Source: Blautia sp.
GTDB taxonomy: Bacteria > Bacillota > Clostridia > Lachnospirales > Lachnospiraceae
Length of the DNA stretch: 64,000 nt
Direction of reading: 5' to 3'
Assembly: GCA_029257805.1 (NCBI GenBank)
Contig: JARIAR010000023.1
Coordinates: 1-64,000, forward strand
A model generated the notes under the pieces. That model was not told where the DNA came from and did not search any database. It saw only the letters and a list, made by a program, of their open reading frames with translations. Positions 1 through 9,382 of the stretch are shown here, one piece after another; the first letter of the stretch is position 1, and every line of letters starts with the position of its first letter. Position numbers and translations under genes: made by a program.

Positions 1-85
1 TGCGGAAGATGGGACTTGAACCCACACGAGCGCATTGCTCACAAGATCCTTAGTCTTGCTCGTCTGCCAGTTCCGACACTTCCGC
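1..85 (-). tRNA. tRNA-Leu, anticodon AAG
   Basis: Read on the minus strand this folds as a class II tRNA: a 7-bp acceptor stem (GCGGAAG with CTTCCGC), a D arm containing CTGGCAG, an anticodon stem CAAGA/TCTTG, a long variable arm (GAGC/GCTC), and a T arm with GTTCAAGT. The seven-base anticodon loop is CTAAGGA, so positions 34-36 read AAG and the tRNA decodes CUU leucine codons, and CUC/CUA if A34 becomes inosine. The discriminator base lies at the first base of the window, so whether CCA is encoded cannot be seen. A34 is unusual in bacteria outside tRNA-Arg(ACG); see findings. Confidence 0.95.
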
Positions 86-132
86 ATATCGCATTTCAGT
101 GGGATTTTTTATTCTCCCTCGCGACAAGTGGT

Positions 133-161
133 AGTATATCAAAAGGATTGTAGAAAGTCAA
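133..161 (-). promoter_or_regulatory. Promoter of tRNA-Leu
   Basis: Minus strand: -35 TTGACT, 17-base spacer, -10 TATACT, about 50 bases upstream of the mature tRNA 5' end. Near-consensus sigma-A promoter. Confidence 0.8.
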
Positions 162-215
162 TACCTTTTTTAAAAAATAAAAAAAATTTGAATTTTTTTT
201 GAAAAAAAGAGGAAT

Positions 216-244
216 TTGAAATTTTATGTAGAATATATTTTATA
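216..244 (+). promoter_or_regulatory. Possible promoter of the dgt-dnaG-rpoD operon
   Basis: TTGAAA, 17 bases, TTTATA, in the very A/T-rich gap between tRNA-Leu and dgt. The -35 is good but the -10 is poor and alternative alignments exist. The rest of the 209-base gap holds only the divergent tRNA promoter and A/T tracts. Confidence 0.4.
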
Positions 245-294
245 AGAGGGATTTTGTTGATATTTATGTTTTGTCAATCTGTGGAGGAATGCTT

Positions 295-1305
295 ATGAAT
301 ATAAGAGAAAGTATCGAGTTAAGAGAAAAACAGATGCTAAGTCCTTATGCAGTTTGCAGTGCCAAAACCAGGGGAAGAGAACGTCCAGAAGAAGAGTGTG
401 ATATGCGGACATCATTTCAGAGAGACAGAGATCGGATTCTTCATAGTAAGTCTTTTCGTCGCCTGAAGGATAAGACGCAGGTGTTTCTGGCTCCTCAAGG
501 GGATCATTATCGAAATCGGCTTACGCATACATTGGAAGTTTCCCAAATTGCCAGAACGATTGCTAAGGCCTTGTGTCTTAATGAAGATCTTGTGGAAGCT
601 ATCGCGCTTGGTCATGATCTTGGACATACGCCATTTGGCCATGCGGGAGAGCGTGCGCTGAATGAAAGAAATCCGGAAGGATTTGCTCATTATAAACAAA
701 GTGTTCGCGTGGTGGAAGTTTTGGAGAAAAATGGAAATGGGCTCAATCTTACCTGGGAGGTTCGGGATGGTATACGCAATCACAGAACAAGTGGAAATCC
801 TTCTACACTTGAAGGACAAGTTGTAAGATTTTCAGATAAAATTGCATATATTCATCATGATATGGACGATGCACAGCGTGCAGGTATTATCACAGAAGAT
901 GATATTCCTATTACTTTACGTACACTTTTGGGATATACGACAAGGGAAAGGTTAAACACCTTTGTACATAGTGTTATAGAAAATAGTATCGGGAAAGCGT
1001 CTATTCAGATGGCACCGGAAATAGAAGAGGCACTTATGGATTTACGTGCAATCATGTTTCAGGATGTTTATGAAAATCCTCTTGCAAAGAAAGAGGAGGA
1101 AAAAGCAATTAAGATGTTAACAGAGCTTTATGAATACTATATAGAGCATCCGGAATCTATGTCCAGGGAATACAGAGAATTAATAACGGAAAAAGGAGAG
1201 AAAAAGGCACAGGTTGTATGTGATTATCTTTCTGGAATGACAGATCAGTATTCCATGGAAAAATTCCGGGAAATTTATATTCCCGCAGGATGGGCGGTTT
1301 ATTGA
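295..1305 (+). CDS. dgt: Deoxyguanosinetriphosphate triphosphohydrolase-like protein (HD domain)
   Basis: Family members hydrolyse dNTPs, classically dGTP, to deoxynucleoside and triphosphate in the cytoplasm. The HD metal site is visible: His near residue 78 (RLTHTLEV), the pair in GHDLGHTPFGH near residues 107-108, and a later conserved Asp in RFSDKIAYI. The length of 336 aa fits the short dGTPase-like group. The ORF track starts at a TTG, but GTGGAGGA lies just before ATG 295, so that start is preferred over TTG 271 and ATG 289. It stands 27 bases ahead of dnaG, an arrangement common in Clostridia. Actual nucleotide preference cannot be read from the sequence. Confidence 0.9.
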   Translation: MNIRESIELREKQMLSPYAVCSAKTRGRERPEEECDMRTSFQRDRDRILHSKSFRRLKDKTQVFLAPQGDHYRNRLTHTLEVSQIARTIAKALCLNEDLVEAIALGHDLGHTPFGHAGERALNERNPEGFAHYKQSVRVVEVLEKNGNGLNLTWEVRDGIRNHRTSGNPSTLEGQVVRFSDKIAYIHHDMDDAQRAGIITEDDIPITLRTLLGYTTRERLNTFVHSVIENSIGKASIQMAPEIEEALMDLRAIMFQDVYENPLAKKEEEKAIKMLTELYEYYIEHPESMSREYRELITEKGEKKAQVVCDYLSGMTDQYSMEKFREIYIPAGWAVY

Positions 1306-1332
1306 GGAATTTATGACAAAGGAGGACGGCGT

Positions 1333-3126
1333 ATGCGGTATTCGGACGATGTCATTGAAGAAGTGAGGATGAAAAACGATATTGTGGATGTAGTATCCCA
1401 ATATGTAAAGCTTACCCGAAAGGGGAGTTCTTACTTTGGTCTTTGTCCGTTTCATAATGAGAAAACGCCTTCTTTTTCTGTGACGCCATCCAAGCAGATG
1501 TACTATTGTTTTGGATGCGGCGCAGGAGGAAACGTATTTAATTTTATTATGGAATATGAAAATTATACATTTGGAGAAGCACTTTCTCATCTGGCCCAAC
1601 GGGCAGGAGTGGAGCTTCCTCAAATCGAATATTCCAAAGAGGCAAAGGAAAAAGCAGAGCGGAAGGCTTTGCTTCTGGAAATTAATAAAAAAGCAGCACA
1701 GTATTTTTATTATCAGATTCGCAGAGAAAGCGGAAAAAACGCGTATCAATATCTGACAGAAAGAGGACTGACAGAGGAGACTATTAAGAAATTTGGATTA
1801 GGTTATTCAGATAAGTATAGCAATGACTTATATAAGTATATGAAGGCAAAAGGCTATTCCGATGAGCTTTTACGAGATTCCGGGCTTTTTAATGCAGATG
1901 AACGGAAAGGAATGTATGACAAATTCTGGAACCGTGTAATCTTTCCGATTATGGATGTAAATAATCGGGTAATTGGTTTTGGAGGTCGTGTCATGGGAGA
2001 TGGAAAACCTAAATATTTAAATTCCCCTGAGACAAAGATTTTTGATAAAAGTCGCAACCTGTATGGATTGAATATGGCCAGAACAACCAGAAAGAAATAT
2101 CTGATTCTCTGTGAAGGCTATATGGATGTAATTGCAATGCATCAGGCAGGATTTACAAATGCAGTGGCTTCTCTGGGAACAGCCCTTACATCCGGGCATG
2201 CCAGTCTTTTGAAACGATATACAGGAGAGGTTTTGCTTTTGTATGATAGCGATGAAGCTGGTATTCGTGCTGCATTAAGAGCGATTCCTATTTTAAAAGA
2301 GGCGGGAGTAAATTCCCGCGTAGTAAGTCTGGAACCGTATAAGGATCCGGATGAGTTTATTAAAAATATGGGACCGGAAGCTTTTGAAGAACGTCTGGCA
2401 AATGCCTGTGATAGTTTTATGTTCCGTGTACATATTGGCGAAAAAGAATTTCCGATGAAGGAGCCGCAAGGACAGAATCGTTTTTTTGAGCAATGTGCGG
2501 AAATGCTTTTGGAACTTGGGGATGAACTGGAAAGAAATCTCTATATTGAAGCGATTGTAAAAGAGTATCATCATTATGGAATCAATAGTGAAGATTTACG
2601 GAAACGAGTTAATACGCTGGCGTTGAAAGGAACAAAGGCAGAACAGAGAACACAGCCTAAAAGTGGAAATAGAGAAAAGAAGAAACAGGAATCTGCAGCT
2701 GAAAAAGCGCAGAAACTGATGCTTACCTGGTTAGTGACGTATCCGGGAATATTTGAAGAAGTGGAAAAATATCTTTCTCCTTCAGATTTTGTAGTTCCGT
2801 TGTATCGCCAGGTTGCGGAGATGTTGTTTGAGCAGAAAAAAGAAGGGGAAATAAATCCAGCCCGTCTTTTGAACATATTTACAGACAGTGAAGAACAGAG
2901 AGAAGTAGCGTCGCTTTTTAATGCAACGATTCATTTAGAAACTGCTGAAGAGCAGAATCGTGCATTTGTGGATACGCTGCTTCGCATTAAAGAAGAAAGT
3001 CTGGCGGAACGAAATAGAAACTGGGATCCGACAGATATGGGTGCACTTCAGGAATTGGTACGCGCCAAAAAAGAGTTGGAAGATCTTGGGAGAAAACGGC
3101 ACCAGCTGCATATTTCTTTCGAATAA
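1333..3126 (+). CDS. dnaG: DNA primase
   Basis: Makes the RNA primers for lagging-strand synthesis and works with the replicative helicase. The CHC2 zinc ribbon is complete (Cys38, His41, Cys59, Cys62), and the TOPRIM core follows with CEGYMDVI near residue 260 and DSDEAG near residue 305, carrying the catalytic acidic residues. A lysine/glutamine-rich linker near residue 440 leads to the C-terminal helicase-binding domain. The total of 597 aa is normal. AAAGGAGG lies 7 bases before the ATG. It sits between dgt and rpoD, the classical macromolecular synthesis arrangement. Confidence 0.98.
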   Translation: MRYSDDVIEEVRMKNDIVDVVSQYVKLTRKGSSYFGLCPFHNEKTPSFSVTPSKQMYYCFGCGAGGNVFNFIMEYENYTFGEALSHLAQRAGVELPQIEYSKEAKEKAERKALLLEINKKAAQYFYYQIRRESGKNAYQYLTERGLTEETIKKFGLGYSDKYSNDLYKYMKAKGYSDELLRDSGLFNADERKGMYDKFWNRVIFPIMDVNNRVIGFGGRVMGDGKPKYLNSPETKIFDKSRNLYGLNMARTTRKKYLILCEGYMDVIAMHQAGFTNAVASLGTALTSGHASLLKRYTGEVLLLYDSDEAGIRAALRAIPILKEAGVNSRVVSLEPYKDPDEFIKNMGPEAFEERLANACDSFMFRVHIGEKEFPMKEPQGQNRFFEQCAEMLLELGDELERNLYIEAIVKEYHHYGINSEDLRKRVNTLALKGTKAEQRTQPKSGNREKKKQESAAEKAQKLMLTWLVTYPGIFEEVEKYLSPSDFVVPLYRQVAEMLFEQKKEGEINPARLLNIFTDSEEQREVASLFNATIHLETAEEQNRAFVDTLLRIKEESLAERNRNWDPTDMGALQELVRAKKELEDLGRKRHQLHISFE

Positions 3127-3165
3127 GGATAAAATATAAACACTATATGGAGGGATAGAACACCT

Positions 3166-4293
3166 ATGGAAATGAATATGGGTAAATTCAGCGAAAAACT
3201 GGTAGAGCTTTTGGAGCTTGCAAAAAAGAAAAAGAATGTACTGGAATATCAGGAAATTAATGACTTTTTTAAGGATCAGCCGCTTGATGTAGAACAAATG
3301 GAAAAAGTATTTGATTTTCTGGAGGCAAGCGGAGTAGATGTTCTTCGTATTACAGGAAACTCCGGCGATGATATGATTTTGGATGATGATCTGGAAATGG
3401 ATGGTCTTGATGACGAAGAAGAGGTAGAGCTGGATAAGATTGATCTGTCTGTTCCGGAAGGTGTGAGTATTGAAGATCCGGTTCGTATGTATTTAAAAGA
3501 AATTGGAAAAGTGAATCTTTTGACAGCGGATGAAGAGACAGAACTTGCTAAAAGAATGGAACAGGGAGATGAGGCTGCTAAAAAACGTCTTGCAGAAGCG
3601 AATCTCCGTCTTGTTGTAAGTATTGCAAAGAGATATGTGGGACGTGGAATGCTTTTCTTGGATCTGATTCAGGAGGGAAATCTGGGACTTATTAAAGCAG
3701 TTGAAAAATTTGATTACCGAAAAGGGTACAAATTTAGTACGTACGCAACCTGGTGGATTCGTCAGGCTATAACAAGAGCAATTGCTGATCAGGCAAGAAC
3801 CATTCGAATTCCGGTTCATATGGTAGAGACCATTAATAAGCTTATTCGTGTTTCCAGACAGCTTCTTCAGGAACTGGGTCGTGAGCCTTCCCCAGAAGAA
3901 ATTGCAGAAGAAATGGATATGTCCGTAGATCGTGTGCGGGAAATTCTTAAGATTTCTCAGGAGCCGGTTTCCCTGGAAACACCGATTGGTGAAGAGGAAG
4001 ACAGTCATCTTGGCGATTTTATCCAGGATGATAATGTGCCGGTTCCGGCTGATGCAGCTGCCTTTACCCTTTTGAAAGAACAGCTTGTGGAAGTTCTGGG
4101 AACTCTTACGGACAGGGAGCAAAAAGTTCTGCGTCTGCGTTTTGGTCTTGATGATGGACGTGCGAGAACATTGGAAGAAGTAGGAAAAGAATTTAATGTA
4201 ACAAGAGAACGTATTCGCCAGATTGAGGCAAAGGCACTTCGGAAGCTGCGCCATCCAAGCCGTAGCCGAAAACTGAAAGATTATCTTGATTAA
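3166..4293 (+). CDS. rpoD: RNA polymerase primary sigma factor (sigma-A)
   Basis: Directs RNA polymerase to housekeeping promoters. It carries an acidic region 1.1-like N terminus, region 1.2 ([11 protein letters not shown]), region 2 with the -10 recognition and melting helix ([13 protein letters not shown]), region 3 and region 4.2 with the -35 recognition helix ([19 protein letters not shown]). The 375-aa length matches Firmicutes SigA. Its typical promoters (TTGACA-like, 17 bases, TATAAT-like) are abundant in this window. It probably belongs to the same transcript as dnaG (39-base gap) and trmK (10-base gap). Confidence 0.98.
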   Translation: MEMNMGKFSEKLVELLELAKKKKNVLEYQEINDFFKDQPLDVEQMEKVFDFLEASGVDVLRITGNSGDDMILDDDLEMDGLDDEEEVELDKIDLSVPEGVSIEDPVRMYLKEIGKVNLLTADEETELAKRMEQGDEAAKKRLAEANLRLVVSIAKRYVGRGMLFLDLIQEGNLGLIKAVEKFDYRKGYKFSTYATWWIRQAITRAIADQARTIRIPVHMVETINKLIRVSRQLLQELGREPSPEEIAEEMDMSVDRVREILKISQEPVSLETPIGEEEDSHLGDFIQDDNVPVPADAAAFTLLKEQLVEVLGTLTDREQKVLRLRFGLDDGRARTLEEVGKEFNVTRERIRQIEAKALRKLRHPSRSRKLKDYLD

Positions 4294-4303
4294 GGAGCGG
4301 AAT

Positions 4304-5011
4304 ATGCAGTTATCCTTACGGCTTATGGCCATTGCAGATATGGTCAAAGTAGGAAATCGGCTGGTAGATGTGGGATGTGACCACGGGTATTTGCCAGTAT
4401 ATTTGTTCTTAAATAAAAAGATTCCAAGTGCCATTGCAATGGATGTGCGAAAAGGACCATTGTCCAGAGCAGAAGCACATATTCTGCAATATGGACTTGG
4501 ATCATACATAAAAACTCGACTTTCTGACGGGCTTATAGAATTAAAACCCGGAGAAGGAGATACCCTTGTAATTGCAGGAATGGGAGGACCTTTGATGGAA
4601 CGGATTCTGACGGACGGCAAGGAAGTCAGACAGTCTTTTCGGGAGATGATTCTTCAGCCGCAATCGGATATTCCTCACTTTCGTCATTTTATCCGGGAAG
4701 AAGGATGGGAAATTGTTCAGGAAAAAATAATCCTGGAAGACGGAAAATTTTATCCCATGATGAAAGTGGTTCCTTCTGAAGAAGGAACTATGAAAAAATG
4801 GACCACAGAAGAAGAAATGTTTGGGAAACTGCTTCTTTCTGAAAAAGATCCGGTTTTAAAACAATATCTGGAAAGGGAGTTTCGTATCAGAGAGGAGATC
4901 TTGGAAAAGATATCGAAAGCTCCGAAGGGAAAAGTGTCAAAGCGTATGTTGGAAGTAAAGGAGGAAAAAGAGCATATTAAAGCGGCTCTGGAAAGCTATG
5001 AAAGCATATGA
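4304..5011 (+). CDS. trmK: tRNA (adenine(22)-N1)-methyltransferase
   Basis: Methylates N1 of A22 in the tRNA D arm using S-adenosylmethionine. The SAM-binding motif I is clear (VDVGCDHGYLPV, near residues 22-33) and a VIAGMGG motif follows. The track begins at TTG 4286 inside rpoD, but AAGGAG at 4292-4297 places the start at ATG 4304, giving 235 aa. The 3' end overlaps the Nif3-like gene by 14 bases, which implies translational coupling. The rpoD-trmK-nif3 order is common in Firmicutes. Confidence 0.93.
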   Translation: MQLSLRLMAIADMVKVGNRLVDVGCDHGYLPVYLFLNKKIPSAIAMDVRKGPLSRAEAHILQYGLGSYIKTRLSDGLIELKPGEGDTLVIAGMGGPLMERILTDGKEVRQSFREMILQPQSDIPHFRHFIREEGWEIVQEKIILEDGKFYPMMKVVPSEEGTMKKWTTEEEMFGKLLLSEKDPVLKQYLEREFRIREEILEKISKAPKGKVSKRMLEVKEEKEHIKAALESYESI

Positions 5012-5780
5012 GATAATTTCTTGGCTGGAAAAAAGATATCCTACAACTTCTGCGCAGGAGTGGGATAATGTAGGGTTTCTTGTAGGGGATGACAGAAAAG
5101 AAGTGTCCCATATTTTTCTGGCATTGGATTTAACAGAAAAAGTACTGGAAGAGGCTATTCAGTTAGGGGCAGATATGATCATTACCCATCACCCTATGAT
5201 TTTTTCTGGAATAAAAAAGATTAATAATCATACATTTACAGGAAGAAAAATATTGCGCCTGATTCAGAAAGATATTCCGTATTATGCTATGCATACAAAT
5301 TATGATGTTCTTGGAATGGCAGAATTAAGTGCGGATTATTTGAATCTTAGGGATAGGACGGTTCTTTCTGTGACTGAGGAGAGTGATACTCGGCGGGAAG
5401 GTTTCGGGCGTGTGGGAAAACTTCCTCATAAAATGTCACTTTTGGAATGTGCACAATATGTGAAAAAATGCAACCATCTTTCAGATGTGCGTTTTTATGG
5501 GGATCCGGATATGGAGATAGAAACAGTTGCAATTTGTACCGGATCCGGAAAAAGTATGCTTAAAGATGTGTTGAAGTCAGGAGCTCAGGTATATATAACG
5601 GGTGATATTGATCATCATACAGGAATTGATGCCGTAGCTCAGGGGATTGGTGTAATAGATGCCGGGCATTACGGAACAGAATATATTTTTGCAAAAGAAA
5701 TGAAAAAAATACTGGAAGAAGCATTTTCGGGTGTTCAGATTTCATGCGCCAAGGTAGAAAATCCATATACCGTTGTATAA
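4998..5780 (+). CDS. Nif3-like dinuclear metal center protein (YqfO family)
   Basis: Belongs to the GTP cyclohydrolase I type 2/NIF3 family, toroidal hexamers with a dinuclear metal centre; the substrate is not settled. Metal ligands are visible as THHPMIFSG near residue 63, HTNYDVLG near residue 97 and the C-terminal GHYGTE near residue 219. At 260 aa it is the short form without the extra inserted domain of B. subtilis YqfO. It overlaps trmK by 14 bases, and the pairing suggests a link to tRNA modification, though none is demonstrated here. Confidence 0.9.
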   Translation: MKAYEIISWLEKRYPTTSAQEWDNVGFLVGDDRKEVSHIFLALDLTEKVLEEAIQLGADMIITHHPMIFSGIKKINNHTFTGRKILRLIQKDIPYYAMHTNYDVLGMAELSADYLNLRDRTVLSVTEESDTRREGFGRVGKLPHKMSLLECAQYVKKCNHLSDVRFYGDPDMEIETVAICTGSGKSMLKDVLKSGAQVYITGDIDHHTGIDAVAQGIGVIDAGHYGTEYIFAKEMKKILEEAFSGVQISCAKVENPYTVV

Positions 5781-5805
5781 GCGGACATAAAGGAGGTTGT
5801 GAATT

Positions 5806-7476
5806 GTGACAGAGCAGAAAACAGTTAATGTGACCATTGATGGAGAAGTAAGAAAATATCCCCAGGGGATTTCGTATTGGGATATTGTAAAAGATTATGA
5901 AGGAACAACAGAAGCGCCTATTATACTGGTGACAGTTAATGGGAAGTTAAGGGAACTTCATAAGCATCTCAGAAAAAACTGTACATTGGATTTTGTTACG
6001 ACAAAAGATGCTATTGGTCATAATGCTTATGTGAGAAGTGCAACCTTTATTCTTTTAAAAGCAATATATGATGTTGCAGGAAAAGAAAATATTGAAAAAG
6101 CTGTTATTCATTATTCACTGGGGAATGCTTTATATTTTACAATGGAAGGCGGAATGAAGCTTACAGAAGCGTTTCTTGATCGTGTAAAAGGAAGAATGCA
6201 AGAGATTGTGGAAGAAAGGATTCCTATTGTAAAGAGGAGTATAGGAACAGATGAAGCGGTGTCTCTTTTTCACAGGCATCATATGTATGACAAGGAAAAA
6301 CTCTTTCGCTACCGCCGGGTTTCCAGGGTGAATATTTACAGCATAGAGAATTTTGAAGATTATTTTTATGGATTTATGGCTTATCATACCGGATATGTAC
6401 AGCATTTTGATCTGCAGCTTTATGATGACGGATTTGTTTTAATACTTCCCAGAAAAGAAAATCCCGATAAGCTGGAGTTATTTGTTCCTCAGGAAAAGAT
6501 TTTTTCGGTACAGAAAGAATCCCAGGAGTGGGGAGAAAAGATGGATGTGGCAACAGTAGGCGATTTGAATGATCATATTACAAAGGAAGGGATACGCAGC
6601 ATTCTTTTGATTCAGGAGGCTCTTCATGAAGCGAAGATTTCAAATATCGCCCAGCAGATTGCGGAGCGGGGGAATATAAAATTTGTAATGATCGCAGGAC
6701 CTTCTTCCTCTGGCAAAACATCTTTTTCCCACCGGCTTTCGATACAGTTGATGGCTCATGGCATGCATCCTCATCCTATTGCGGTGGATAATTATTTTGT
6801 AAATAGAGAAAATACACCTTTGGATGAATATGGAGAGAAAAATTATGAATGTCTGGAAGCCATTGATGTAGAACTTTTTAATCAGAATATGCTTTCGCTT
6901 TTAAACGGGGAGGAAGTACAGCTTCCTGTATATAATTTTGTAACAGGGAAAAGGGAGTATAAAGGGGATTGGCTGAAACTGGGAAAGGAAGATATTCTTG
7001 TAATAGAAGGAATTCATGGTTTAAATGACCGGCTTAGTTATGCCCTTCCAAAAGAGAGTAAGTTTAAAATTTATATTAGTGCCCTGACGCAGTTGAATAT
7101 AGATGAACATAATAGAATTCCGACAACAGACGGGCGTTTGATCCGGAGAATTGTGAGAGATGCCAGAACAAGGGGAACCTCTGCAAAAGAGACGATTTCC
7201 AGATGGCCGTCTGTAAGGCGGGGGGAAGAAGAAAATATTTTTCCGTTCCAGGAGCAGGCAGATGTTATGTTTAACTCGGCTCTTGTATATGAACTTGCCT
7301 GCCTGAAAGTATATGCAGAGCCGCTTTTGTTTGGAATTGATAAAAATGCACCGGAATATACAGAGGCAAAACGACTTTTGAAATTTTTTGATTATTTTGT
7401 TCCGGTTCCAAGTGAGGAAGTTCCAAATAACTCTCTTTTGCGGGAATTTATTGGGGGAAGTTGCTTTAATGTTTGA
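5806..7476 (+). CDS. TGS-domain nucleoside (uridine) kinase
   Basis: A fusion found in Clostridia: an N-terminal TGS domain (residues about 5-65), a region resembling the threonyl/alanyl-tRNA synthetase second additional domain (with FHRHHMYD), and a C-terminal phosphoribulokinase/uridine kinase domain with Walker A GPSSSGKTS near residues 301-309 and a DNYF motif. The kinase half probably phosphorylates uridine or a similar nucleoside; the role of the synthetase-like half is unknown. The start is GTG with AGGAGGT 9 bases upstream; 556 aa is the usual size. Read with nif3 upstream (25-base gap), the last gene before rnpB. Confidence 0.88.
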   Translation: MTEQKTVNVTIDGEVRKYPQGISYWDIVKDYEGTTEAPIILVTVNGKLRELHKHLRKNCTLDFVTTKDAIGHNAYVRSATFILLKAIYDVAGKENIEKAVIHYSLGNALYFTMEGGMKLTEAFLDRVKGRMQEIVEERIPIVKRSIGTDEAVSLFHRHHMYDKEKLFRYRRVSRVNIYSIENFEDYFYGFMAYHTGYVQHFDLQLYDDGFVLILPRKENPDKLELFVPQEKIFSVQKESQEWGEKMDVATVGDLNDHITKEGIRSILLIQEALHEAKISNIAQQIAERGNIKFVMIAGPSSSGKTSFSHRLSIQLMAHGMHPHPIAVDNYFVNRENTPLDEYGEKNYECLEAIDVELFNQNMLSLLNGEEVQLPVYNFVTGKREYKGDWLKLGKEDILVIEGIHGLNDRLSYALPKESKFKIYISALTQLNIDEHNRIPTTDGRLIRRIVRDARTRGTSAKETISRWPSVRRGEEENIFPFQEQADVMFNSALVYELACLKVYAEPLLFGIDKNAPEYTEAKRLLKFFDYFVPVPSEEVPNNSLLREFIGGSCFNV

Positions 7477-7494
7477 TGATGTGCATTAGAGGAC

Positions 7495-7523
7495 TTTACA
7501 TTTAAAAAAAAACGTGGTAAAAT
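7495..7523 (+). promoter_or_regulatory. Promoter of rnpB
   Basis: TTTACA, 17 bases, TAAAAT, ending 7 bases before the predicted 5' end of RNase P RNA. Good sigma-A promoter, correctly spaced. Confidence 0.85.
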
Positions 7524-7530
7524 AACGCTT

Positions 7531-7882
7531 GCGCAACCAGGTCAGGTAATCGCGGCTGAACAGACGAAAGAGTTCAGACGAGGAAAGTCCGGGCTTCGCA
7601 GGGCAGGATGCCGGATAACGTCCGGTGGAGGTGACTCCCAGACAAGTGCAACAGAAATAAACCGCCGGGATTTCCCGGTAAGGGTGGAAAGGCAGTGTAA
7701 GAGACTACCGCCGTTCTGGTAACAGAACGGGCATATGTAAACTCCATTCGAAGCAAGACCGAAAAGAAAGCGATACGGCTGCCCGTCGTGCTTTCAGGTG
7801 GGTCGCTTGAATCTTTCGGCAACGGAAGATCTAGATAGATGATTACCCAATGACATAACCCGGCTTATCGATTTGATTGTGC
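7531..7882 (+). ncRNA. rnpB: RNase P RNA (A type)
   Basis: Catalytic RNA that matures tRNA 5' ends. The universal core GAGGAAAGTCCGGGCT lies near 7580, AGTGCAACAGAAA near 7645, and the CR V end GATTACC plus ACCCGGCTTATCG near the 3' end. The P1 helix forms between GCGCAACCAGGTC at 7531 and GATTTGATTGTGC at the 3' end, with one mismatch, which fixes the limits at about 352 nt. The layout follows the E. coli-like A class rather than the Bacillus B class. A terminator follows. The ORFs called across it are spurious. Confidence 0.96.
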
Positions 7883-7898
7883 ATGAAGAAAAAAGAAA

Positions 7899-7945
7899 AG
7901 CAGAACTATTTATGGAATACTCCGGAAATAGTTCTGCTCTTTTTG
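7899..7945. terminator. Bidirectional terminator between rnpB and pyrI
   Basis: The stem AGCAGAACTATTT/AAATAGTTCTGCT is followed by CTTTTTG on the plus strand and by CTTTTCTTTT on the minus strand, so it can end both rnpB and the converging pyrBI transcript. Confidence 0.85.
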
Positions 7946-7950
7946 TATTG

Positions 7951-8388
7951 TTATTTGTTACGTTTGCCTCGATATTTCTCTTCACAGTATTTGCATCTGT
8001 AAATTTCTTTTTCTTCATCTGAAAGAACAAAGATATGATCTAATTCCTGTTCGATGGAGGTAATGCAGCGAGGATTTTTACACTTGATTACATTCACTAC
8101 CTGTTTTGGAAGTTTCAGTTCTTTTTTTGCTACAATCTGAGAATCTTTAATAATATTTACAGTGATATTGTGATCAATGAAGCCGAGAATATCAAGATCG
8201 AGATTTTCAATAGGACACTCTACCTTGATGATATCTTTTTTTCCCATTTTATTGCTACGCGCGTTTTTGATAATGGCAACCGTACAATCCAGTTTATCAA
8301 GTTTCAGGTCGTGATAAATAGTCATGGCCTTTCCTGCTTTAATATGGTCCAGTACGTAACCTTCTTTCAGTGCTCCAACGTTTAACAT
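7951..8388 (-). CDS. pyrI: Aspartate carbamoyltransferase regulatory chain
   Basis: Binds nucleotides and modulates the PyrB catalytic trimer in pyrimidine synthesis. At 145 aa it has an N-terminal allosteric domain and a C-terminal zinc domain with four cysteines (CKNPRC near residues 103-108 and CKYC near residues 132-135) that contacts PyrB. It begins 7 bases inside the end of pyrB, so translation is probably coupled. A regulatory chain implies feedback control by nucleotide binding, unlike Bacillus enzymes that lack PyrI. Confidence 0.95.
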   Translation of the reverse strand: MLNVGALKEGYVLDHIKAGKAMTIYHDLKLDKLDCTVAIIKNARSNKMGKKDIIKVECPIENLDLDILGFIDHNITVNIIKDSQIVAKKELKLPKQVVNVIKCKNPRCITSIEQELDHIFVLSDEEKEIYRCKYCEEKYRGKRNK

Positions 8389-9305
8389 GGCAGTTCCACC
8401 TCCAGTAATGTAAGAATCAGGGCCATACGTACATAAACGCCGTATTGTGCCTGTTTGAAGTAAGCAGCTCTAGGATCGGAGTCTACTTCTACAGAGATTT
8501 CATTTACACGAGGCAGTGGATGGAGAACAAACATATCCTCTTTTGCAAGATCCATTTTTGCCTTATCTAATATGTAGAAATCTTTCATACGTACGTAATC
8601 TTCTTCGTTGAAGAAACGTTCTTTCTGTACGCGGGTCATGTATAAAATATCGAGTTTAGGCATAGCATCTTCCAGACGTTCTACCTCTTCGAATTCCATA
8701 TTGTTGCGTTTTAATACATCTTCACGGATGTAACTTGGGATACGAAGTTCTTCAGGAGAAATAAGAACAAATTTTACGTTGTCATAGCGTACAAGTGCTT
8801 CAATAAGAGAATGTACGGTACGTCCGAATTTTAAATCACCGCATAAACCGATTGTGATGTTGTCTAAGCGCCCTTTTAAGGAACGAATAGTAAGTAAATC
8901 TGTTAATGTCTGGGTGGGATGCTGATGACCGCCGTCTCCGGCATTGATAACAGGAATTGAAGATGCCATAGAAGCAACAAGAGGTGCGCCTTCTTTTGGA
9001 TGACGCATTGCACAGATGTCTGCATAACAGGAAGTGACACGAATAGTATCGGCAACGCTTTCTCCTTTAGAAGCGGAACTGGAGTCTGCAGAAGAGAAAC
9101 CGAGAACCTTACCGCCAAGATTCATCATGGCAGCTTCGAAACTTAAACGTGTACGTGTACTTGGTTCGTAAAATAAAGTTGCAAGTCTTTTGTCATCACA
9201 GGTATGTGCGTATTTTTTTGGATTTTTTTCGATATCATTTGCGAGGTCAAGAAGTTTTTCAAGTTCCTCAACTGATAAATCCAATGGACTCATTAAGTGT
9301 TTCAT
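8382..9305 (-). CDS. pyrB: Aspartate carbamoyltransferase catalytic chain
   Basis: Condenses carbamoyl phosphate with aspartate, the committed step of pyrimidine synthesis. The carbamoyl-phosphate loop STRTRLSFE and the HPLPRVNEI motif are present. The track extends to 9440, but GGAGGT lies 5 bases before the ATG at 9305, giving 307 aa, the family norm; the extension is out of family. It leads the pyrBI pair from its own promoter, with only about 40 bases of leader, too short for a PyrR-type attenuator. Confidence 0.96.
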   Translation of the reverse strand: MKHLMSPLDLSVEELEKLLDLANDIEKNPKKYAHTCDDKRLATLFYEPSTRTRLSFEAAMMNLGGKVLGFSSADSSSASKGESVADTIRVTSCYADICAMRHPKEGAPLVASMASSIPVINAGDGGHQHPTQTLTDLLTIRSLKGRLDNITIGLCGDLKFGRTVHSLIEALVRYDNVKFVLISPEELRIPSYIREDVLKRNNMEFEEVERLEDAMPKLDILYMTRVQKERFFNEEDYVRMKDFYILDKAKMDLAKEDMFVLHPLPRVNEISVEVDSDPRAAYFKQAQYGVYVRMALILTLLEVELPC

Positions 9306-9353
9306 GTTATACCTCCATTTTTTGGTATCAGGATTTAAAAGTCCCTTCCTATC

Positions 9354-9382
9354 ATAATATAATACCTGTGATTTTTTTTCAA
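9354..9382 (-). promoter_or_regulatory. Promoter of pyrBI
   Basis: Minus strand TTGAAA, 17 bases, TATTAT, ending 49 bases before the pyrB ATG. It overlaps the stop codon of the small membrane protein gene upstream. Confidence 0.75.

Noticed and set aside
3493-4620. 375-aa minus-strand ORF across rpoD
   Set aside because: A shadow of the sigma-A gene, with Cys/Ser/Phe-rich sequence unlike any protein.
7574-8030. Minus-strand ORFs across rnpB and the pyrI stop
   Set aside because: They lie on the RNase P RNA gene and a terminator.
9306-9353. PyrR-type attenuator before pyrB
   Set aside because: The leader of about 40 bases holds no PyrR-binding fold or terminator.
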